In this document: positions 55,262 to 64,000 of the stretch, piece by piece
Position numbering within the stretch: position 1 is the stretch's first letter
Layout: each line of letters begins with the position of its first letter
From: Humulus lupulus
Lineage: Eukaryota; Streptophyta; Magnoliopsida; Rosales; Cannabaceae
Length of the DNA stretch: 64,000 bases
NCBI RefSeq assembly: GCF_963169125.1
Contig: NC_084802.1
Location: 20,181,107-20,245,106, forward strand
Direction: 5' to 3'
Translations under genes and position numbers: made by a program
Notes under the pieces: generated by a model
Seen by the model: the letters and a program-made list of their open reading frames with translations, nothing else
Database searches by the model: none
Told to the model about the DNA's origin: nothing

Positions 55262-57939
55262 TGTAACGCCCCAAACTCCAGGGACCGTTACGGTGTGCCT
55301 TGTAAACAGTGCTAAACTCGCTAATCGAGTCATTTGGCCAAAATCGTGAAACTAAGTATGATTAGCGGTTTAGGGATTAAAAATTTGGTTAGGATGTAAC
55401 GTTTCACTAAAACGTTTAATATATACATTGGGATCCCGAAAATAAAGTTTCAGAGTCTATTACAGAAAACATTTACAACAGGCCGTTCTAAGCGGCAAAA
55501 CAGGGTTCAACCCTAGTTCCACTTTAAACCTCGACCGTGGCAGTCGAGCAGCTGCATATGTACATGTCATCACCTAAGCTCTCCAACTCAAGGGTGGTCC
55601 AACTTCCTCTTGCCTTTACCTGCACCACATAGCACCCGTGTGCCGAAGCCCAGCAAGAAAACATAACACTTTTCATAAACATTATCAAATGATTATCATT
55701 ATAATCACACTGAATATAAAGCTTTCAAACCAATGGGTGCACATCACATGATTCTAGCGGGAGAGTGGCTGTTACATAAGCCACTAGCCTCCAAGCTCTC
55801 TTTTCTAGCGAGAGAGTGGCTGCTAGGTAAGCCACTAGCCTCCAAGCTCTGTTTTCTAGCAAGAGAGTGGCTGATAGGTAAGCCACTAGCCTTCAAGCTC
55901 TGTTTTCTAGCAAGAGAGTGGCTGATAGGTAAGCCATTAGCCTTCAAGCTCTGTTTTCTAGCAAGAGAGTGGCTGATAGGTAAGCCACTAGCCTTCAAGC
56001 TCTGTTTATTCATCGACCCTCAGGGTCGGTCAGGCATTAATGCTCCTTGAGTCATTCAATGCTAGTAATCGATTAGATCTAATCTCTGTTGGCTTGCGTG
56101 ATTCACGCTAAGGCCGTTCTGACAAGTAAGTCAGCGCTTCCTGACCTGTGTCCAGTATCACTGCCGAACCTGACAAGTAAGTCACAGCTTCACATCTGAT
56201 ACTAACACTTTTGTCGATCTGACTAGTTAGTCAGTACCATACACAAGTAAGCAATGCTATCAAGATGTATCATATGCCAGTTATCCAAGAATAGGGCATT
56301 CAGCATGCTTACTAAACAGTTTCTAGCACAGTTATGATCACGCACAAACTCAGAAACTCAAGCTCTGACCAATCTCATATTCATCATTCATGGCATGCCC
56401 TATCACATGTTTCTTGTGCATTACATGCATCACACTTAATTATCCAGCATGCCTCAACAACAATCATATGCAAATGGGCAAGATTTGCCAAGCATTCATT
56501 ATGCTAATAATGTTTACATTTAAACACCCAACATGCATCAATCATAGCCATGCATGTCATATTCAATAGCCAATCAACATGCATCATAATAGCCATGCAT
56601 GTCATGCTCAATAATCAACCAACATGCATCCATAATAGCCATGCATGTCACATATACACAGGGTGCAGTTTTCTTACCTCAGATTCGAGCTAGTACCAAT
56701 ATAAAAACGATCCTTGAGAACGATCAACCTTTAAGTCCTTAGCGGTCACCTAATCATAACCAAGTATGAAACACCATCAATAACATGATAATCAAAGGTT
56801 TCACACCAATATCTAGCCCCCAAGAGATCAATCCAAACTAATCCAAGTAGTAGGGACACTCCCGAGGCCCATAGCTAAGTTCCCGGGGTCAAAACGAGCA
56901 AACGGGGTGAAAACAGGGCAAGGGCTGCGGCCCTAGCACCTTGGGCCGCGGACCCCAGGGTTCTCTGAGGCAAGGGCCGCGGCGCCCTCCATCAAGGGCC
57001 GCGGCGCCCAGCAAGCACAAATTCCTGACACCTGCTTCATCGAACTAGGGCCGCGGCGCACAAGAACAGGGCCGCGGCCCCCAACCCTGGGCCATTCCCA
57101 AACGCGTTTCAAGCACTCCAAATCCTCCAAAAACATACCCAAACATTCCCCAATCATCAAATCAAAGTTCCCAAGCTTCCCAATACTCCAAAACCCTCAA
57201 AATCCAAAGCTCAAACCGACCAAAAACTCAACAATTAACAAAGTCCAATTCTAAGCTTAGAAACTTTAAAAACTTAAAACTTAAAACTTAGATTACCTTT
57301 GATTGGGTTATTTCTCATCAAATCCCTCGGTTAAGAAGCTTCTAATCTTTCCTAGGATCGCTACGCCTCGACCCTCGCTTGATTCTGACTCCTAGAACTC
57401 AAGATTTCCTAAAAAAGGCTCAAACGGTAAAACAGACTGTTTTGAGAGAGAACGAGAAGTTTCTAACGTACGTTCTTATCTGTCAAGCTACTTCAAGCTT
57501 AAGTAACCTTAAATAAAACCTAGTGCTCGGGCTCCCGAAAACACCCCCGGGGACACTATAGTCAAAAGTCCCAGAATTTCACCCTGATCTCAAATATTCC
57601 CAATTTATCACCAAATGGACATTTCTATTACCCCAAAATTGACCCCGTTATGGTAAAACTGCTAACTCATAATCTTTGATCGTCTCATGACGAATAGCTC
57701 GAATATATCTCCATAATAATAGAATCTCACTCACAGATTACAATATGCACCCAATAGGCCAAATTACCAAAATGCCCTTATCATTTTAAATACCCCCATA
57801 CGCATGCATTTATCATCATATAATAATATAACTCACATTAACATGCATATATTCATTTTATAACATAGTAAATCAATTATGGCCCTCCCGGCCTCCTAAT
57901 CAAGGTCCTAAACCTTATTAGGAAATTTGGGGCATTACA
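55262..57939 (-). mobile_element. Ty3/gypsy solo LTR with a 51-bp array
   Basis: TGTAACGCC...GGCATTACA, 2678 bp, target duplication GTTAT (55257-55261) against ATTAT (57940-57944). The empty site is seen at 44870 in the sister copy. It contains a 51-bp tandem array (55752-56010) and a GC-rich patch of GGGCCGCGGC words (56925-57095). It is a third LTR subfamily, shared with the fragment at 62126-62989. Confidence 0.9.
55752..56010. repeat. 51-bp tandem array in a Ty3 LTR
   Basis: Five units with AGAGAGTGGCTGATAGGTAA, GCCACTAGCC and TTCAAGCTCTGTTTTCTAGC. GTGGCT and AGCCAC are inverted within a unit. A period divisible by three keeps frames open on both strands (a 17-residue repeat); these are not genes. 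Confidence 0.85.
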
Positions 57940-59711
57940 ATTATCTCTTGGCCTACGAATCTGCAATCCTTTTCTTGTTTTTCTTTCACATTCTTTTGTT
58001 TTCTTGAATTATGCATTCCTGAAAAAACAGGACAAAAATATGGTGGCATAAAAATTTGAATCAACTATTCAAATATATTAAAAGGAGATGAGCAAATCAT
58101 ATTTACCATTTCTTCTTGTAAACTTCTTAAGTGATCAAAAGAATCTCTTTTGATCCTTTCCTATATCTTGTATGTAGATCTAAGGTTCACATATCTCAAT
58201 TTAATATCGTCAGGCACAGTCTTTAGTATGCAATGACGAGCCAAATAATCAGATCTCATCCAATCCGCATATGTTTTTATGACTATCGTAATCAGATAAA
58301 GTTGGTGGCTCATCTAGAGAGAGACACAACAATGATTGCATCATACACTTTTAGTTCATTCAGAATTATGTGTATGTTTTTGTGCCAAACGTCTAGATTG
58401 TTAAAGTCTAAATGAAAAGTACTAAGGTGGCCATCTTGAGGATTCACTAGTTCTTTCATATTTTGAGGTTTTTGATCAGGATTAAGAGAATTAACGATTG
58501 TTGCTGGAAATAAATAAATAAAATATAATGAATTAAAACATACAATAAATATTAGATTTTATTTAGAAAAGTAAATATGATGCATGAATGCAACATATAA
58601 AAAAAACACATAAAAATATATACTAATCCACGATAAGTTAATTTGAAAATTAATGGATCGCGTTAGGGTAGGTCAGACTAACTCCAAATTAATTTTGAGA
58701 CAAATCTCAATTTCATAAGTGAAAACTTAAAAACGCATTTTTCTCTTTTGACTTATGAACTACCGCTAGTTTGGTCAAGATGCACTAGTCGTGCTCGAAA
58801 GCCTAGATACACCTTTGGAGTGTAACCTATTATTTTTAATCAATGACTTAACTCAAGAGTGTGCCTTAGGGTCAGTCAAACTTGAAATACATCAATAATT
58901 ATATTCTCATAAGAGAAGTCAACCTTGAGATAAAATAAACATATTCGAATGTCTTTCCTTAGGGAGGCAATAAACGGAGGCAACATGAGGTCCTTCCTAT
59001 GCCTCTCAGTGTTCAACCAATAATGAAGGCCATGTGCCTTGTTGTCATAACTCCCTCTCCCACTCACTATTTTGGAAAATGTGTTTTTTCACAAAATTAA
59101 TATTTTTTTAATTTAGTTGTAAAAATAAATTTATTTTTACAAAATGATATTCTATTAATTACTAATCCAATTAAGCAAAACAAAATTGTGCCCTTAATTC
59201 TAATTCTAATTTTTCTTTTACTAAGAGAATATCGTTTATATTTTAATAAAACATTTTTTATTAAAACAATAAATTAAACAACTTTAATTTTAATTTACCA
59301 TCATAACTAATTAAGAATAAATTTATTATTATATGAATTATCAAATATAGACATATAACAAAAATAATAGGACGTTCCTAATAGCATGTTTCTACACGAA
59401 TGTAATGCATGCTAGTTGCATACTATGTGGGTATATGAATGACATGTTATAATGCATGACAGAATATTAAATATTTTAATCACATTCAAACATTTATAAT
59501 AAGTAAATAAAAGTGGGTATGATAACTTTTGGGTATTTCTAGAAAAATTACAACAGTTGCAAAAAATAGATGAAAATGTAACCTAGACTAACTAAGGCCT
59601 GATTAAGAACACTTTGATCTTGAACCTTGAGATGTAGTCTTATTGAGCCAATGCCACCATTTTTCCATATCCATTTTGAATTATACAACTTTTTAATTAT
59701 TTTAAACAAAC
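57940..59711 (-). other. Second internal region of the copia-like element (gag start and leader)
   Basis: Aligns with 44807-46530. The gag start codon is altered (the bases after ACAAT differ from the sister copy) and the gag frame is broken. It ends at ACAAAC, where a Tat-like LTR begins; the sister copy continues past the same point at 46533. The two copies differ by scattered substitutions and small indels, so they are not a recent duplication. Confidence 0.75.
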
Positions 59712-60301
59712 TGTTATCCAAAAAACAGGCACAAATGACGTGGCAAGTGACTTCTGGACACGTGGCTGACACTTGGCGGAATTCTTCTATGGTATCGACC
59801 AGAAGAGATATTACAAGCAAAAGGCAGTCGAAGTTTACCTGCGACCAGTATGGTCGTAGGTTCCGCGTATCTCATGATATTTTTATAAAGATCTTAGTCA
59901 ATCCCGAAATTGACTCCCATGATTTCTTGAGTATCCTATTATTTAGGAAAGAATATCTGTAACAAATGAATGTAATCCCCCTTGAGCCTATAAATAGAGA
60001 AAGATAGCTCAAGGAAGGGACTTTTTGCCTTCGAATTATTTGAGACTAGAGTGATTTTATTTGACATATTGTATTGTTCTTCAGAGGTTGGTGAAACTCA
60101 TTGAACCCTAGTTCTTTGATCACTCCTTTGAATTCTATATCAATAACAATTCAAGTGGACGTAGGTTATTACCAGATTCTGGGGTTGAACCACTATAAAC
60201 TCTTGTGTTCTTTATTATTTCGTCATCATATTCTTTCCAACGTGTTTGTCCACATCAAGAAAATTTGACTCTGTGTCAGTTGGCCAAAATCAGGGTCAAC
60301 A
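59712..60301 (+). repeat. 5' LTR of a second Tat-like element
   Basis: TGTTATCC...GTCAACA, about 590 bp. TATAAATA at 59989-59996 is followed by a transcribed-looking stretch. After the LTR comes a primer-site-like sequence and then gag. The 3' part of this element is missing, so the target duplication cannot be tested. Confidence 0.8.
59989..59996 (+). promoter_or_regulatory. TATA box of the Tat-like LTR
   Basis: TATAAATA in the context GAGCCTATAAATAGAGAAAG, about 310 bp before the LTR end. Plausible promoter for the downstream gag. Confidence 0.6.
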
Positions 60302-60304
60302 TTC

Positions 60305-60323
60305 TGGTGCTTTCATTGAGAGC
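60305..60323 (+). promoter_or_regulatory. Primer binding region of the Tat-like element
   Basis: TGGTGCTTTCATTGAGAGC begins three bases after the LTR. A sequence of this type follows the 5' LTR in many Tat/Ogre-like elements; the tRNA is not assigned here. Confidence 0.65.
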
Positions 60324-60348
60324 TTGATTCATTATCGTTGAAAGATCA

Positions 60349-62130
60349 ATGGCGAAAAATACCAAGAAAACTGGACAAGCGGCCGGCGCTGCACCATCTA
60401 ACCCGCCTCCTCCTAATGTGGCTGAGGAGGAGCCACATTTGGAATTTGATGAGGAATAAATGGACGACGAGACGCTGAAGAATACCCTAGGGATATTGCA
60501 GGAGGAGCTAGCCAATCTGAGGGCCGGCCAGGAAAGTGCTGCCGAAATCATGGCACGGCAAAAACAAGAAATTGAACGGCAGCTCTTGGAGCTGAGTGAA
60601 AGGCAGGTGGAGATGGACCGTCGCCAAAGGGAGGCCATGGCAGCCCTCGAGGCAGCTTTGCGACTGGCTAGGAATCAAGCTGCACCTGCCTCGCAGCCGG
60701 ATCAACCCGCGAATGGGCCACCCCACAGGGGTTCCAATCCTAGCCCGCCTATCCAGCCCTCGAGCCCACAAAGGCCCGAGCTGCCACCGGCGCCTCAGGA
60801 CGATGTCCCGCTAGGAGACCCTGAAGCACAGCCTCCATCCCAAACTGGTCGCGGCAATCCCCCACAGCAGAGGCAGAATAGGGCCGGGCAGCAGCCTCGC
60901 AGTCCTAGATGCCATAGGGGAGACGAGCCTAATCTTCCGAGCAGAGGACAGCATCCTCCTAGTAACAGGAGGAACTCAGAGTTAGGCTCTGCGGTCCGAG
61001 GCCCCCGATGGCATGATAATGCACGGGGACCTAACGACCAACGCAGACCACCCTCTAATGCTCGGGAGGTTCCATCCCGGGAAGGCAATCGAGGGAACAG
61101 TCGATCCCACCATAGCCAATCGAGATTCACAGATGGCCATGGTTATAACGAGGTCGACTCAGGCAGAGGAAATGCCGGTCGAAGGAATGAAGAAAGAGGT
61201 GGAGGCAGAAGCCAACCACCTAGGGATGACCAACCTGACAGATGGGACGCTGGGGGGCAGCCCAGACAATATAACGTCTTCAACTGGCTCGGAGCTAGCG
61301 AGCAACGGAGGAGAGATGAGGATTTGAGAGTTGTACTCAATGATCGCCGCGAGCGACACGACGAGTACGTTCCCCACGCACCAAAGGCCACGACGATTCC
61401 TGGTGCCGTGCAAGCCCAGATAGATGCCCTCAACCAGGCAGTGCAGCAGCTGGTCTGGGGAAGAACATCTCATATCAACCACGATAGAAGAAAAGACACT
61501 CCTTTCGTCCAGAGGATAGCTATGGTAGAAACTCCTAGCAAGTTTAAGATGCCCACGCTTCCGAATTTTGATGGGTATGGTGACCCGATATCTCACGTCA
61601 ACAAGTTTGAGATACAAATGGACATTCAGAAAGTGTCCGAAGACGCTCGGTGCAAGATCTTCCCTGCAACACTTTCTGATGCTGCACAGGAGTGGTTTTT
61701 CAAATTCCCTCCTGCAAGTATAGTTTCCTGGGAAATGTTCGTAAAGGAGTTTTACGGACAGTTCTACGTGGGTCGTGTGCACCCGACTGAGGCAAACCAG
61801 CTGGTTGAAATACGCCAGCAAGACGGAGAACCACTGAAGGACTACGTCCAGCGCTTTATGCGAGCAGCTACTGGAGCAAAAATAGTGGGAGACGAAGGCA
61901 AGATGATGGTCTTAACCACAGGGGTTAAGCGCCGCACGCCTCTCTGGGAAAGCCTTCGAAAACATGGGGTTAGAACTACCCAGGAATTCTTAGATCGGGC
62001 TGATCGATACATCAAACTAGAGGATGCTATTGCCAATGAAGGGAAACCCCCAAGCAAAGATAAGGGGACTGCCGAGCCCGCCAAAGCCGCCAATGGGTCC
62101 AAGCCCAATGGCAAGTTTCTAATTAATTAG
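60349..62130 (+). pseudogene. gag of the second Tat-like element, one stop, truncated
   Basis: ATG at 60349 (MAKNTKKTGQAAGAAP) is followed by an in-frame TAA at 60457-60459; ATG at 60460 then opens 556 codons. Order: coiled coil (residues about 20-75 of the long part), long Pro/Arg/Gly-rich disordered region, then the gag core (TPFVQRIAMVETPSKFKM, AQEWFFKFPPASIVSWEMF, LVEIRQQDGEPLKDYVQRF). It ends not at a natural stop but at a rearrangement: GGCAAGTTTC at 62110-62119 is repeated at 62130-62139, and Ty3 LTR sequence follows. Zinc knuckle and pol are absent. A nearly complete gag could still be made from 60460. Confidence 0.85.
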
Positions 62131-62989
62131 GCAAGTTTCATATTTTGGCCCATTTTGGGTATATTTGGCATATATGTGGTATGTGTGTGGTGCTTCATTA
62201 TTATTTGGTTATGCTTGGGTTACACAATACGAGACGATCCTAGGGAGCAAGTTAGTGGGAAAGTCACAACGAGATTCATACTTGACTCAGAGTGAGTCAA
62301 GGGGTAATTTGGGTATTTAGCACATTATTGGGATATTGGGTAATGGGAATAAATATTTGATGATAAATTAGGAGTTAGTGAGATCAAGGGGAAATTATGG
62401 GAATTTTGACTATTTTACCCCTGGGCGCGTTTTCGGGACCCCGAGCATTAGGATTTGCTTGAGGTTACTTAAGCTTGAAGTATCCTGTTAAGAAACATAA
62501 AAAGAACGCTCAGAATGTTCTCTCTCCCTCCCGTTGCCTTTTCGACACCTAATCGCATTTTCGAAGGAAACTTGAGTTTTAGGCTAGGATCGACGCATAG
62601 CGATTCTAGGGAAGATTAGAAGTTTTTAGCCAAGGGATTTAGTTGGGAAACGACTCAATCGGAGGTAATCCAAGTTTTAAGTGTTCAAGTTTTTAAGCTT
62701 TGATTGGATTTTATGTTTTGATGAGTTTTTGGATGAATTGAAGCTTGGGTTTTATTAGTTTTGGGAGATTAGGATGTTTGGGAACTTTGATTTTGGGATT
62801 TGGAGATGTTTGGATAGGTTTTTAAATGAAGAAAACAAGGTTTTCGGCTGGGTTCCTGGTAGGGCTACGACCCTGTTCTAGGGTTCTGCGGCCCAGGCTT
62901 GATGAAGGAGGAGGCTTGCTGATGACCAGATTGGGTTGCGACGCAAGGTAGGTGCGCCACAACGCTAGGCACAGATAGAGAAGAGGCTC
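62126..62989 (+). repeat. Ty3 LTR fragment (third subfamily)
   Basis: Matches the middle of the LTR at 55262-57939 in reverse orientation (ACGAGACGATCCTAGG-type segment, GAAGATTAGAAGTTTTTAG). The start and end of the LTR are absent. It ends in a GC-richer patch (about 62860-62980) where another Ty3 LTR begins. Confidence 0.75.
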
Positions 62990-63326
62990 TGTAATGCCCC
63001 AAATTTCCTAATAAGGTTTAGGACCTTGATTAGGAGGCCGGAAGGACCATAATTGATTTATTATGATATTTAATGATTATATGCATGTTTATGTGAATTA
63101 TATTATTATATGATGATAAATGCATGCATATGGGTCAACATTTAATTCTAAGGGTATTTTGGTAATTTGGCCCGTTGAGGGCGTGATTGTGTATTTTCAT
63201 GCATGTGGGTGAAATATAAATAATACCACATTATGTGTGGATTGGTTGGAGCCATTCGACATGAGATGATCATGGAATGCAAGTTTTCGGTCTAGTCATA
63301 ACGGGATTAAGTTCAGGACTAGGGTT
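62990..63326 (+). repeat. Ty3 LTR fragment, 5' end only
   Basis: Starts TGTAATGCCCC and matches the first 330 bp of the LTRs at 11009 and 34376. It then switches abruptly to gag coding sequence. The remaining 2.3 kb of LTR, the primer site and the gag start are missing, a large deletion. Confidence 0.8.
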
Positions 63327-64000
63327 AAGGCCTAGATCCATTCAGAGCTGAGCAATGGATGTGCATGATCAGTTCCATTCTTGATAGTCTGGGACTGGTA
63401 GGTCACGATAGGGTGGCTTGTGCGACGTTTGTTTTGCGGGATGATGCCCGGACATGGTGGGAGGTAGTATCCCAGACACGAGACACAGCTGTGATGGATT
63501 GGAAAGAATTTAGGCAGCTGTTTAATGAGAAGTATTACTGTGATGTAGCTAAGATTGCTAAGATGAATGAGTTTGTGAATCTCGTTCAAGGAAAGGCATC
63601 GGTAACCAAGTATGTTAACATATTTGATGGGTTGGCCAAGTTCGCTTTTGACATGGTACCCACATATGTAGCTCGAAAGGAAAGGTTTATTCAAGGATTG
63701 AATCCTGGAATTGCTCAGGGCATTAGAGTTGCCCCAGTGCATGAAGTCTCTACCTATGCTCAGGTGGTAGAGAAGGCTCTTTTTGTTGAGAGCATAAGAG
63801 ATGAGAAGAAGAGTGCTAGAGACCACAGAGCTCAGATAATGGTATCTCCACTTATTGGAGTAAGCAAGAAGAAAAGCTGGAAGACTTACCCAGAATGTGC
63901 TCGGTACAAGAGGCATCATCGGGGAGAATGCCGAGTAAGGGCATGTTACTTATGTGGCATGGTTGGGCACTTCAAGAAGGATTGCCCAAGGTTAAGAAAG
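63327..64000 (+). CDS. Ty3 gag, 5'-truncated, open to the window edge
   Basis: No stop over about 224 codons. Order: gag core (GLDPFRAEQWMCMISSILDS, RTWWEVVSQT, WKEFRQLFNEKYY), linker (GLNPGIAQGIRVAPVHE) and zinc knuckle CYLCGMVGHFKKDC. It is collinear with the broken gag at 31241-31930 but without that copy's stops or its lost Cys. The start is missing because of the deletion at 63326. Whether pol follows lies outside the window. Confidence 0.85.

Larger units (their letters stand above)
39453..59711 (-). mobile_element. copia-like element in head-to-tail dimer form, sharing one LTR
   Basis: On the minus strand the order is internal region (59711-51947), polypurine tract, LTR (51946-47331), primer site, internal region again (47313-39453). 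The two internal regions match each other: 57940-59711 aligns with 44807-46530, and 55149-55261 with 39453-39531 plus 44820-44850. Neither shows intact pol; both have a copia gag start and long non-coding DNA. It is interrupted by a LINE, two Ty3 solo LTRs, a Ty3 gag-protease fragment and, at the right end, a Tat-like LTR. The outer LTRs are missing. Confidence 0.75.

Noticed and set aside
55744..56050. Repeat proteins with a 17-residue period
   Set aside because: Product of the 51-bp array in a solo LTR, open on both strands.

Overview
The window looks like intergenic DNA from a large, retrotransposon-rich flowering-plant genome, probably a eudicot. It holds no convincing host gene, rRNA, tRNA or CRISPR array. 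Nearly everything from 4.8 kb to the right edge is LTR retrotransposon, solo LTR or LINE. The evidence is TG...CA-bounded LTRs, initiator-Met-type primer binding sites, polypurine tracts, 5-bp target-site duplications (TSDs) and recognisable gag, protease, reverse transcriptase, RNase H and integrase protein sequence. The species cannot be named from the sequence. A Rosales-like genome is only a weak guess from the look of the LTR families.

Layout. 1-4783: AT-rich spacer with a degenerate AT minisatellite, a miniature LTR element (TRIM-like, 1371-2157) and a fold-back/MITE-like inverted repeat (3022-3349). 4784-7658: Ty3 solo LTR broken by a copia LTR remnant. 8304-39452: a nest five layers deep. 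A Ty3 5' LTR (8304-39244) was split by a copia-type solo LTR (10415-38934). That was split by a Ty3 element with both LTRs (11009-37634). Its internal region was split by a pol-less Tat-lineage element carrying only gag (13713-30519), and this was split by a larger Tat element (15324-27223) on the minus strand. The inner Tat element carries gag, protease, RT-RNase H, a second archaeal-type RNase H, integrase, and a multi-exon antisense gene on the opposite strand. 39453-59711: two head-to-tail internal regions of one copia-like, mostly non-coding family sharing a single LTR (47331-51946). They are interrupted by a LINE (39532-44806), a copia solo LTR, two Ty3 solo LTRs and a Ty3 gag-protease fragment. 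59712-62130: LTR, primer site and gag of another Tat-like element, cut off after gag. 62126-64000: broken Ty3 LTR pieces joined to an open Ty3 gag that runs off the window.

The coding parts belong to the transposable elements and almost all are broken. Many of the stops look like CAG to TAG or CGA to TGA changes, the pattern expected from deamination of methylated cytosine. The most unusual patterns are short GC-rich palindromic patches at the same place in several diverged Ty3 LTR families and also in an unrelated copia LTR, tandem arrays that change copy number between the LTRs of one element, the spliced antisense gene, and a PPT-LTR-PBS dimer structure.
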